From a virus, in the IMG/VR virus record IMGVR_UViG_3300031774_000186, positions 1 through 21,546 of that record: a stretch of DNA of 21,546 nucleotides, one strand, 5' to 3'. Shown here piece by piece: positions 8,662 to 16,717 of this stretch (within the stretch, counting starts at the first letter, position 1; each line of letters opens with the position of its first letter). The notes under the pieces are model-generated. The model ran no database searches. It worked only from the letters and a program-made list of their open reading frames with translations, and was not told the DNA's origin. The position numbers and the translations under genes are program-made.

Positions 8662-8778
8662 TTACTTAAGTAATGTAATGTAGACATACCTATCAAAAGG
8701 TGTTGTGTCTTTCTCTACAAACACTGTTCTGAGTTCTTCTACTATAACAACAGTTCTTTCTTTTGGTGTACTTGACAT
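8662..8778 (-). CDS. 38-residue microprotein coupled to the repeat-protein gene
   Basis: A short open frame fills the otherwise empty space between the 1098-residue gene and the fiber-tail adaptor gene. It encodes 38 residues beginning MSSTPKERTVVIVEELRT and ending RYVYITLLK. The ATG shares one base with the preceding stop (TAATG), has GAGGG 7 bases upstream, and its own stop overlaps the next gene's AAGGA. The RTVVI...RTVFVE...RYVYI pattern echoes the C-terminal DRARTVYVSRAA of the 1098-residue protein just upstream. Short peptides with RTVYV-like strands occur next to phage adhesins, so it may be a tiny structural partner. It could also have arisen by splitting of a longer C-terminus. The signals favour a real gene; function is unknown. 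Confidence 0.6.
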   Translation of the reverse strand: MSSTPKERTVVIVEELRTVFVEKDTTPFDRYVYITLLK

Positions 8779-11700
8779 TAAGCAGCCCTCGACACATAAA
8801 CAGTTCTTGCTCTGTCATAAGAGTTCTTAAACTGCTCAAAGTTAAACCCGTCTGTAGATAAAGTTAAAGAACCTTTACTTACAGTGACTAAGGGTAGAGT
8901 ACTTAGTTGTACAGATGTGTTTATTACACCTTTTACTTCATCAGACGCATTGAAAGCAAAGCTTGCAGAGGGTAATACCTTTACAACATTTATAACTAGT
9001 AAGCCAGTTACAGAAGAAGAAGAAACTCCAGAAGGACTTGCCTCGCCTGTAAAGGCTTGTTCAATACTAAACGCTGTAGTAGAACTTACGCCTGTAATGA
9101 CAGCAATAGAATTTATATCAAGCGTAGGCGCAACTTGTGAAGTAGTGGACACAGAGCTAATAGCAACACTGCTATTATGAGAAGTAGTGAGAGAACCTAC
9201 TTGTAGTGAACCAACTACACCCTGTAAAGGCTCTTGACTAGAACCAGATAAGTTGTTAGTAGACACTGAAACTGATACAGAGGTTATAGGTACAGAAATA
9301 CCTACAGAAGCCTGACCTACAGATACCTGAGAAGATACAGATAATGCTGGGGGTATAATTTCATCTATGTCAACTATTAATTCGGAAATCTGTGACGCAG
9401 AGGTTGACGTTGGTAATGTTACGCTTAAGTTTATTACTAAGTTATTAACAGTTGTGCTTGAAGAAGTATTAGATACAAAAGCTTTTACAAGTAAAGCTAT
9501 ATCTTCTATGGAAAATTGAGCGCCTGTACCACTAACAGTTCTAGAGGATGACGCTGACTTACTAACATCGTTTACTGAAAATACGGAATTAGCAGAGGGA
9601 AGTACTTTATTACTTGAGTGTGTCTGGGTGACAGAGGTTGAGATTGAGTTTGAAGAAGTGCCTACTAAGTCTGCATTACCGTTTCCAATACTTGATAAAT
9701 TATTATCTATTAATGCAACGGATGTGGTAGAAGATATAGTAACAGATGAACTGACGGATAGATTTGCTGTAACTGTAGAAGATGTTGCACTAGGCAGACC
9801 AGCGCTTGGATTTACAGTAAATGTGCCTACAAAACCTTGAGAGGATGTAGTTAAAGGGAATGAAGTTGAGTCGCAAATAGGGGCAACATCTTCAACATTT
9901 ATTTGTAAAGGTACTGAAGTAAGTGACTTATTGCTTGAGTGAGTTTGACTAATATTTTCTAAAGACGTTACACCAGTAGAACTGTCAAGCTCTATACTGG
10001 AACTTACGTTAAAACTATCAATATTACCAGTTTGACCTGTAGAGGTAGCAGAGCTAGTAACAATGGTAGAGTTTACAGAAAAAGATAAGGGTGAAACAGA
10101 CGTACCAGAGCTTGTTTTATGGCTTTCTTCAAAAGGACTATCAAAAACAAGTGTATCAGCAGCGGTTGCATTATTTGTGAAACTGTTAGTAGCTGACCAA
10201 GTAGGTGTTGTTCTTTGATTAAGAACCCTACTCCGAACTGGGCTTAGGGATGAACCAGTTATACTAAAATCGGTAATCTGTCCAGTAAATGCGCTGCCGA
10301 ATGATCCATTATTATCACCTACGATAAACTTATCTAAGAAAAACTGATAAGATGAGGTAGTATAAGGGCCATAGCTTATTGTCATTAATTGACTGTTAGA
10401 GGCTAGAAGACTGCCACTACTGTCATAAATTTGTGCGTATACACGTTGACCCGCATTAAAAATACGACCTTTATACCAACTGTTAGGAGAAAAAGTACCT
10501 GAGTTGGGTAAGGCGACACTAACACTAGCGGCAGCGTTTCTACCTAACTGGTTACCTAATCTTACGTAACCACGAATGTTTTGAGTTGATGAAAGTGTAC
10601 CATAAGCCCTCTGGTATGACCAACCTGTCTTATCACCATCAGCCTGAAAGAAGTACTGCGTACCTCCAGTATAGTCAGAGGCTACTTTAAAGTAAAATTC
10701 AGCCCCAACACCATCATCCTGATACTGTGTAGAGCTTGTGTATTTAACCCCATTGAAGTCTACAGAACCACTGTAAGCGTAGACAGAAGAAGGTATACCT
10801 GAGTAGTATAAATTAGGTGTAGTATCTAAGAGAACATCAGCGTTTATAGTTTCGATACCAGAAACACTGCTTACCTGAGAAGGGGAGTTAACGCTTCCTG
10901 TAGAAGCTATAATAACAACTTCTGTGTCTAAATTATTTGATAGTGAGAAAGATGCAGATGTTGAAGGTAAGTTAGTGTTTGAGGATGCTGAAGAAGAAAC
11001 TTCAATAAATGTTTGTGATGTAACTTTAGCAAGAGTTGGGTTGCTAGAGGCTGTTTTAGTAACGGCGCTTAATACAGAGGTACTTGAAACAGAGGAGATA
11101 TCAACACTACTTGAACCACTAATATCCCCAGATATAACAGGAGAGCTTACCTTAGTAACAAACTTATTTGAACTAGTAGATAGCGTTAAAGAGGAAACAC
11201 TTAGGGCCACAGAAACTGCTACTATGTGTTCAGAAGGGCCAATCTGAATTGAACCTAGTTGTGTAGCAGATGTTAACGTTGAAAGGGTTTCGTTAGCTGT
11301 TCCATTCGAGCTAACTGAATTTACAACAACTGAAGAAGAGTTTCCAGTTAAATCTACGCCACTCCTTGGTGTGACAGAGTTAACTTGTACTGAAGAAGAT
11401 GTAGAAGTTAGTACCTGTAAGTCAGTGACTGTTACAGATAGACTATTAATGCTAGAACCAGAAGAAACACCGCTTAGAACACCTTGCTCTGAAGCACTTG
11501 TGGAGACAGTTCCTATTTGTGAGCTTGAGGAAACTGAGTTTAGAAGTTGTAGATCTTCACTAGTTCCTTGTGGTGATGAAACTTGACTTGCTGTACTTGT
11601 TGAAGAAAGTGGAATTACTATGTTAGTAACAATAGCTCCAACTTGAGAGGAGCTAGATACAGATGTTATTACTTGTGCATCTTCTAGTTGCACTCCTAAA

Positions 11701-12074
11701 GAGCTTATCTGAGAGGATGAGGAAACAGAAGAAAGAGTTTCCGAGTCTGTTACAGTTAAAGAAAGAGTTCCTAAAGCGGAAGTGCTAGATACTGATACTA
11801 AGGATTGGGTATCTGTAATAAAGCTTGAGATAGACCCTACTGCAGTTGTACTAGAAACAGACGTTAATACCTGACTGTCAACTACAGTAAGAGTTAAGCT
11901 ACCTGTAGAACCTTGACTAGAAACAGACGTTAATACCTGACTGTCAACTACAGTAAGAGTTAAGCTACCTGTAGAACCTTGACTAGATACCCCTGACAAA
12001 CTAATAGACGATGAGACTACTACAATCCCATCGTCTGATAGTGATGCTGATGCGAGAGGGTTGAAGCCTAGCAT
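8778..12074 (-). CDS. Large Ser/Thr/Val-rich repeat adhesin with LamG-like insert
   Basis: 1098 residues. The start MLGFNPLASASLSDDG is a module I associate with marine phage structural proteins. Almost all of the chain is built of degenerate repeats of about 22 residues, of the form VSS-x-S-x-x-GSLTLTV-x-D-x-Q-x-LTS; two neighbouring copies are identical. Such alternating strands suggest a long beta-solenoid or fibrous stalk. Residues about 412-610 interrupt the repeats with a different, aromatic-rich beta domain (AYSGSVDFNGVKY, VGAEFYFKVASDY, WYKGRIFNAGQRVYAQIYD, FTGQITDFSITG) that has the look of a LamG/concanavalin-like carbohydrate-binding sandwich. The C-terminus (FEQFKNSYDRARTVYVSRAA) is non-repetitive and may anchor or cap the fiber. 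AGGG precedes the ATG by 7 bases. I infer a receptor-binding or decoration fiber; no enzyme motif is visible. Confidence 0.65.
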   Translation of the reverse strand: MLGFNPLASASLSDDGIVVVSSSISLSGVSSQGSTGSLTLTVVDSQVLTSVSSQGSTGSLTLTVVDSQVLTSVSSTTAVGSISSFITDTQSLVSVSSTSALGTLSLTVTDSETLSSVSSSSQISSLGVQLEDAQVITSVSSSSQVGAIVTNIVIPLSSTSTASQVSSPQGTSEDLQLLNSVSSSSQIGTVSTSASEQGVLSGVSSGSSINSLSVTVTDLQVLTSTSSSVQVNSVTPRSGVDLTGNSSSVVVNSVSSNGTANETLSTLTSATQLGSIQIGPSEHIVAVSVALSVSSLTLSTSSNKFVTKVSSPVISGDISGSSSVDISSVSSTSVLSAVTKTASSNPTLAKVTSQTFIEVSSSASSNTNLPSTSASFSLSNNLDTEVVIIASTGSVNSPSQVSSVSGIETINADVLLDTTPNLYYSGIPSSVYAYSGSVDFNGVKYTSSTQYQDDGVGAEFYFKVASDYTGGTQYFFQADGDKTGWSYQRAYGTLSSTQNIRGYVRLGNQLGRNAAASVSVALPNSGTFSPNSWYKGRIFNAGQRVYAQIYDSSGSLLASNSQLMTISYGPYTTSSYQFFLDKFIVGDNNGSFGSAFTGQITDFSITGSSLSPVRSRVLNQRTTPTWSATNSFTNNATAADTLVFDSPFEESHKTSSGTSVSPLSFSVNSTIVTSSATSTGQTGNIDSFNVSSSIELDSSTGVTSLENISQTHSSNKSLTSVPLQINVEDVAPICDSTSFPLTTSSQGFVGTFTVNPSAGLPSATSSTVTANLSVSSSVTISSTTSVALIDNNLSSIGNGNADLVGTSSNSISTSVTQTHSSNKVLPSANSVFSVNDVSKSASSSRTVSGTGAQFSIEDIALLVKAFVSNTSSSTTVNNLVINLSVTLPTSTSASQISELIVDIDEIIPPALSVSSQVSVGQASVGISVPITSVSVSVSTNNLSGSSQEPLQGVVGSLQVGSLTTSHNSSVAISSVSTTSQVAPTLDINSIAVITGVSSTTAFSIEQAFTGEASPSGVSSSSVTGLLVINVVKVLPSASFAFNASDEVKGVINTSVQLSTLPLVTVSKGSLTLSTDGFNFEQFKNSYDRARTVYVSRAA
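11851..11982 (-). repeat. Perfect 66-bp tandem duplication in the repeat adhesin gene
   Basis: Bases 11851-11916 and 11917-11982 are identical over 66 bases; five more bases match before the third unit diverges. The unit is 22 codons, so the frame is kept, and it encodes two identical repeats at about residues 31-74 of the 1098-residue protein. Neighbouring protein repeats are only loosely similar at the DNA level, so this is a recent duplication. Confidence 0.95.
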
Positions 12075-12086
12075 TGTTTCGCCCTA

Positions 12087-13805
12087 TTAAGCATTAAATA
12101 CATAAGCTCTGGATGTTGGTGAAGAACTAAACGAGGACGCGCCTATCGCTACTTGTCCTGAAGTCTCGTGCACACTTACACCGTAACCAAAATTTGTATT
12201 AGCAACAGGTGTGGAAGCCGCAAGCACTTTTTTCTGCGACCAACTGGTTCCAGTTCTTTGAAAAATGACAGCTCGACCCTGATTACTAGAGTAAGAGTAA
12301 TTTCCTACGGCAACAGTGTCACCATCAATAGAAAGCGATCTTCCATAAGTACCTGATGTATCAGTGGGGTTGGGTGTTAATGTGGCTTGAAAAGACCAAC
12401 TGGTTCCAGACCTTGTCCACACCTCAACATTACCAGTAGTTCCGCTGCCGCTTGTGTAATAGCCGCAGCTTGCTACTAAGGTGTCTCCGTTGATTTTTAC
12501 CTGCTCACCCCATCCAGCGTTGGCTACCGCCGCATTATTAGAAGTGATTTTTTGCTGTAAGCTCCAAGAAGTTCCGCTTCTAGTGTAAACATATACAGCG
12601 CCGCCACTTGTTGAGCTATTGTTTCCAGTAGATCCAATAACTATTGTATCTCCATCAATATCTATATCGGTTAAATAATCATTATTTATATTAGTAGGAT
12701 TTATGCGTGCTTGCTCTGACCAGCTTGTACCTGATCTAACAAACACAAAAGCTTCACCAGCAGCGTTGATTGAAGAACCCGGTGGTTCACCCCAAGGCGA
12801 CCCCAGAACTGCCGTGTCTCCGCTAATTGCACAAGATTCTCCTGCGCTGTCATAATTAGCAGCAGTGCTCGCTATTAATTTTGCTTGCTGTGACCAAGTA
12901 TTCCCAGATTTATGAAAAATATACCCAGCGCCAGCGTTTGTAGCATTGTTTGTATCTTCTTTAGCCGTGACTAAAAGATAATCTCCATCAACATCTACGT
13001 TAAAACCAAATTGATCCTGATTTGCCGTATCTGAACCTACTAAGACTTGACTTTGACTCCAAGTTGAACCTGACTTTGTATAAACATATAAACGACCTTG
13101 ATAATTGCCGCCCGCAGCATAAGCACCGACAAAAAGCTCATCATCCGTCAACACTAAATGCCTTCCATATTGATCCCCTGCACCAGTAGATCCGCTGTCG
13201 CCAGATTGTAACATTTGAGTTTGGGAAAGGTTTGTCCAATCTGCGACAAACGACAGGCTAAACGCATTAGCGCTGGTAGCCTGATTGATGCCATCGCTGG
13301 CAGTAAAAGTCAGAGTAAAAGTAGCATCTTGGCTGGCGTGAGGTGTCACAGTGAATACGTTTGTATTGTTGCCAGTGCCTTGCGCTACGGTAGAACCGTT
13401 TAACGATCCGCTGGTAACGCTGTAGCCGTAGGTAAGCGGTACTTCCTCTGGATCAGCCGCTGTAATTGTAATCACTGTAGCAGTCTGATCTGTAGCCAAA
13501 GTAAATGGAGTAGTATTACTACCAGCATCTTGAACAGAAGTGATGTTAGGGTTCGTGTTCACCAAGCTAACAGAGTACCAGCCAGAGCCATTATTAATAT
13601 AAAAACGATTAGTGGCAGTCACATAAGCCATATCGCCAGCGCTGTTACCAGATAACGGTAATAGGTCAGCCGTATCGTAGACTACAGCCCCCGCAGCCAC
13701 AGTATCAAACGCAACGCCGCCAGAGCCAGTAGACTTAAGGAACTGACCGCTAGTACCATCGTCTAGGACGTTTGCGAGGGTGCTGAGATTTGATGCGTTG
13801 CTCAT
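12087..13805 (-). CDS. FG-GAP-like beta-propeller virion protein, copy 2
   Basis: 572 residues and a tandem paralog of the next gene upstream. The N-terminal part has the SGQFLKSTGSGGVAFD and RFYINNGSGWYSVSLVN modules, then a cadherin/Ig-like domain (about 87-185) with TVITITAADPEEVPLTYGYSV and TFTLTFTASDGIN. The C-terminal 385 or so residues are repeats of about 55 residues, each with a [V/Y]-x-V-[Y/F]-x-R/K-SG-x-[S/T]W-S strand pair and a following DGDT(I/L/V) strand. There are six SG/TG-x-SW repeats, plus an opening WTNLSQTQMLQ that would pair with the final SRAYVFN strand. That makes seven blades closed by the usual N/C 'velcro'. FG-GAP/integrin-alpha-type propellers bind ligands or sugars, so an adhesin role is inferred. 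AAGG overlaps the preceding stop and precedes the ATG. Confidence 0.7.
   Translation of the reverse strand: MSNASNLSTLANVLDDGTSGQFLKSTGSGGVAFDTVAAGAVVYDTADLLPLSGNSAGDMAYVTATNRFYINNGSGWYSVSLVNTNPNITSVQDAGSNTTPFTLATDQTATVITITAADPEEVPLTYGYSVTSGSLNGSTVAQGTGNNTNVFTVTPHASQDATFTLTFTASDGINQATSANAFSLSFVADWTNLSQTQMLQSGDSGSTGAGDQYGRHLVLTDDELFVGAYAAGGNYQGRLYVYTKSGSTWSQSQVLVGSDTANQDQFGFNVDVDGDYLLVTAKEDTNNATNAGAGYIFHKSGNTWSQQAKLIASTAANYDSAGESCAISGDTAVLGSPWGEPPGSSINAAGEAFVFVRSGTSWSEQARINPTNINNDYLTDIDIDGDTIVIGSTGNNSSTSGGAVYVYTRSGTSWSLQQKITSNNAAVANAGWGEQVKINGDTLVASCGYYTSGSGTTGNVEVWTRSGTSWSFQATLTPNPTDTSGTYGRSLSIDGDTVAVGNYSYSSNQGRAVIFQRTGTSWSQKKVLAASTPVANTNFGYGVSVHETSGQVAIGASSFSSSPTSRAYVFNA
12123..12143 (-). 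repeat. 21-bp sequence also present at 14418-14438
   Basis: The same 21 bases occur here in the last blade of propeller copy 2 and at 14418-14438 in a middle blade of copy 1. Both are read in the same frame as GASSFSS, with identical codons, although the two places are not equivalent in the paralogs. The flanking bases differ on both sides. Confidence 0.9.
13501..13530 (-). repeat. 30-bp sequence also present at 15232-15261
   Basis: Thirty identical bases are shared with 15232-15261, at equivalent positions in the two propeller paralogs (the DAGSNTTPFT segment that opens the Ig-like domain). Surrounding sequence is much less similar. This marks either strong conservation or recent exchange between the two copies. 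Confidence 0.9.
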
Positions 13806-13814
13806 AGATTAACC

Positions 13815-15536
13815 TTAACTTGTTGTGTATACAAAGACAGAACCAGCGTCAGCTTGGTTATTTATGTGATCGAAGCCTGCCGCAACTGCAACTTGCTCAC
13901 CATTAAAACTAGAAGCTAGTGTAGGATAACCAAAATAATCACCAGTAGTTGTGCCACTACCAGTAAGCACTTTTTTCTGTGTCCAACTTGCTCCTGACCC
14001 ACTATAAACCCAAGCCCGACCTGTATTACTGTTGTACCCGTGCTGGCCGATTACAATCGTTTTATCATCACCACCAAAATAACTTATAAAACTGTCATTA
14101 GCTATGACTGGAGTTATTGTTGCTTGGTGTGACCAAGTTGTACCTGATCTAGTGTATACAAAAATACCACCAACATTAGTATAACCACTTGGTGAATACC
14201 TGTTGGAACTAAAAATTAAAGTATCATTTTTAAGCACTAAGCCGCCAGAGCCTTGATAGAGGGCGCTAGAATCAGTTGTAGCGTGATTGATAGTTTGTTG
14301 TAGTGACCAAGTAGTTCCAGACCTAGTGTAAATATATATACCCCCACTATTTGTTATGCTATTTAAACTACCATAGGGAGCAGAAACAGCTATTGTATCT
14401 CCATCAATAGCTACGTTAGAACTAAACGAGGACGCGCCACTGGGTGCAGTAATAGCTTGTTGTAGCGACCAAGTGTTTCCAGAGGAATTATACCAAATAT
14501 AAACCTTACCGCCCCCAGTAAACTGCATTGCTCCCACAACAGCGGTTTGCCCACTTATTCCAACTGAGTGTCCATATAACACGTTAAAAGTTGGGTCACT
14601 TTGAGTCAAACCCGCAACTCGTGTCCAACTGTTTCCTGAACGTGTGTAAATATGAGCAGCCCCTGCATCTGAGACACCACCTACAGTTTCAGCCCTACCC
14701 CCTATTACCGCTGTAGAGTTTCCCGTAATGTCCATAGACCAACCAAAATTATCATTGCTTGTAATATTAGGTGGAATAAAATTTTGATTGTTTGTCCAAG
14801 TATTTCCACTTCTTGAATACGCCCAAACTCGACCAGTCCAATTTCCGCTTATGCGATCACCAGATGCACCAACAAGAAGGTAATTTCCGTCCTCTGAAAA
14901 AGCCATGCTTCTCCCAAAAATAGCATTTTGACTTGCCGTTCCAGCAGTTACCTGTTGAGTTTGTGATAAGGTGTTCCACTCAGGTAAAAACTCTAAAGTA
15001 AAAGATTGCGAAGCGCTGGTTGCTGTGTTTATCCCATCAGTTGCTGTAAAAGTTAGGCTAAATGTTGCTGCGTTTGAAGCGTGAGGAGTAACAGTAAATA
15101 CATTATTATTTTGACTTACCGTTGAGCCATTTAATGCCCCTGACGAAACAGAGTAATTATAAGTTAAAGCATCTCCTTCAGCGTCAGTAGCTGTAACGGT
15201 AACAACCGTAGATGTACCGTTAGTAGCCAAGGTAAATGGAGTAGTATTACTACCAGCATCTGCAATAGATGAAATAGTCGGCGTTTGATTGATCAACGCC
15301 ACAGAATACCAGCCAGCACCGTTAAATACATACAGCCTGTTGTTAGCACCTACAAAAGCAGCATCACCGTTTGAATTTCCAGAGCTAGGTAAATCACTAA
15401 CGTTGGCGTAATACGTTACTCCACCACCAGCATCAGTAAAAGTTGCAACTCCGCTGCCCTGCGAAGTCAGAACTTGCCCAGAGGTAGCATTGGTTATGGC
15501 TGTAGCTATGTTGCCAAGATTGCGGTTGTTACTCAT
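13815..15536 (-). CDS. FG-GAP-like beta-propeller virion protein, copy 1
   Basis: 573 residues. The N-terminus has SGQVLTSQGSGVATFTDAG and NRLYVFNGAGWYSVALIN, a module common in marine T4-like and podoviral fibers. Residues about 84-184 form a cadherin/Ig-like domain (STVVTVTATDAEGDALTYNY, FSLTFTATDGINTAT). Residues about 185-573 hold six SG-x-[T/S]W repeats, with DG-x-x-[I/L]-x-[V/F] strands between them, an opening WNTLSQTQQV and a closing GSVFVYTTS. This again predicts a seven-bladed propeller closed by pairing of its two ends. It is close to copy 2 in length and order, but the blade surfaces differ, so the pair may recognise different ligands. The start is a TAATG overlap with the glycine-rich protein gene, with GAGGA 7 bases upstream. 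The virion location is inferred from the N-terminal module and context. Confidence 0.7.
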   Translation of the reverse strand: MSNNRNLGNIATAITNATSGQVLTSQGSGVATFTDAGGGVTYYANVSDLPSSGNSNGDAAFVGANNRLYVFNGAGWYSVALINQTPTISSIADAGSNTTPFTLATNGTSTVVTVTATDAEGDALTYNYSVSSGALNGSTVSQNNNVFTVTPHASNAATFSLTFTATDGINTATSASQSFTLEFLPEWNTLSQTQQVTAGTASQNAIFGRSMAFSEDGNYLLVGASGDRISGNWTGRVWAYSRSGNTWTNNQNFIPPNITSNDNFGWSMDITGNSTAVIGGRAETVGGVSDAGAAHIYTRSGNSWTRVAGLTQSDPTFNVLYGHSVGISGQTAVVGAMQFTGGGKVYIWYNSSGNTWSLQQAITAPSGASSFSSNVAIDGDTIAVSAPYGSLNSITNSGGIYIYTRSGTTWSLQQTINHATTDSSALYQGSGGLVLKNDTLIFSSNRYSPSGYTNVGGIFVYTRSGTTWSHQATITPVIANDSFISYFGGDDKTIVIGQHGYNSNTGRAWVYSGSGASWTQKKVLTGSGTTTGDYFGYPTLASSFNGEQVAVAAGFDHINNQADAGSVFVYTTS

Positions 15537-16717
15537 TACGAAATCCTCGTTATTTTAGCATAACCTTGGTATTGAGAGCTGCTCATATAATCAGTGGCTT
15601 GAAAAGTAGTGGTGGCTGGGGCAAGGGAAAAACCAGTGAAGCTTACATACTTAGTATGGCCGGTGTTAATAAACCCGCCCGCCGAACAAGATGGCCCATC
15701 GAAACTTTGACCAGTAGTAAACCCGCCAGACGCATTGCCCGATTCATCTGAACCACCAGAACCACCGCCAAAGCCACCTTTCCCTGCAGTACTATTACTT
15801 CGATCCCCGCCAGCTAATCCATTAATCCACATTGCACCCATCGAAGAACTCTTATTTGAATTGTTACTGTGAGTTCCAAAAAAAGCTCCTCCTAGCACTG
15901 TATTCACCCCACCGGAGCTTCCATCAAGAGTACCTTGTCTAGAGTGACCATATTGCTGGGCAAAGTTCGATACCTGAGTGGCTGATACAGGATCAGTGCA
16001 AAGCCCTGTGTAAGACACGTTTCCAGTTGTACTAGAGGCAGCTATAGTTCTACTTGTAGCAGTTGTTGAGGGATTGGCCCCACCCCCGTCAGATGTACCC
16101 CCTGCGGCACCCGCTGCAACAACTAAAGGTATTGCGGCTGGATATGAGGCTGAGGAGTTTGGCAATATAGTAATAAAAGTACCGCCGCCAGCGCCATTAC
16201 AGTGATCCCCTAGCATATCAGGAACACCTTGACCTACAGCAACAACAATCATATCAGAATGCGAAAGAGCGAACCTTGCTTTAGCTATTTGACCCCGACC
16301 TCTAAATATTGGGTTGTCAGTAGCTCCCCCAGAGCCACCTTTGGCCTCAAGCTCGTAAGTACCGTTAACTGGAACTTTCCATAACTGAAACCCTGTCGCT
16401 TGCCCGTAAAAATAACTATATCCAGTAGCCCAAGAATACCCCGGCCCACCATTACTTGTACCCTGCACCCAACTTTGCATTTGAGCGTGCGTAGGGCCAT
16501 ATCTATGTTCATTTGAAACGTTGCTATTACTAAGCCCCCTAGATACTGAAAACGGCATTACAGAGCCTACTGCAAAAGGATAAAGTGCGGTTTCAAGGAC
16601 AGGCCAATTATTTTCTCTTTTTTCATCAGCAGCATTATTAACAGAAAAAATGCCAGAAGCAGATGAATCGCTTACTGAAGATTTTTTGCCAATAACTGAT
16701 GAATTATAACGCTGCAC
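15536..16717 (-). CDS. Glycine-rich (ALK-type glycine-rich domain) virion protein
   Basis: 393 residues from the preferred GTG start. The first 115 residues have no recognised domain. The rest reads like the glycine-rich region found in ALK/LTK receptors and in many phage and bacterial surface proteins: GTYELEAKGGSGGAT, GRGQIAKARFALSHSD, IVVAVGQG, NGAGGGTFITILP, PLVVAAGAAGGTSDGGG, then FGGGSGGSDESG and SAGGFINTG. The closing strand is YQGYAKITRIS. An adhesin or fiber-tip function is inferred by analogy with glycine-rich tips of T-even phages. I chose the GTG whose first base is the last of the upstream TAG (TAGTG), because GAGGAG lies 8 bases before it and other genes here show the same overlap. 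An ATG at 16741 gives 401 residues, but it lies inside the upstream gene and has a poor ribosome site. Confidence 0.65.
   Translation of the reverse strand: MQRYNSSVIGKKSSVSDSSASGIFSVNNAADEKRENNWPVLETALYPFAVGSVMPFSVSRGLSNSNVSNEHRYGPTHAQMQSWVQGTSNGGPGYSWATGYSYFYGQATGFQLWKVPVNGTYELEAKGGSGGATDNPIFRGRGQIAKARFALSHSDMIVVAVGQGVPDMLGDHCNGAGGGTFITILPNSSASYPAAIPLVVAAGAAGGTSDGGGANPSTTATSRTIAASSTTGNVSYTGLCTDPVSATQVSNFAQQYGHSRQGTLDGSSGGVNTVLGGAFFGTHSNNSNKSSSMGAMWINGLAGGDRSNSTAGKGGFGGGSGGSDESGNASGGFTTGQSFDGPSCSAGGFINTGHTKYVSFTGFSLAPATTTFQATDYMSSSQYQGYAKITRIS

Noticed and set aside
10924-11247. Plus-strand frame of 107 codons over the repeat adhesin
   Set aside because: It mirrors the repetitive Ser/Thr/Val codons of the real gene (giving Glu/Leu/Val-rich protein) and has no start signals.
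11400-12050. Possible CRISPR-like repeat array
   Set aside because: The repeats are contiguous 66-base coding units with no unique spacers, and they keep the reading frame.
12087-16717. Possible diversity-generating retroelement target regions in the adhesin genes
   Set aside because: No reverse transcriptase, no template repeat and no adenine-biased mismatched copy is visible in the window. A retroelement outside the window cannot be excluded.
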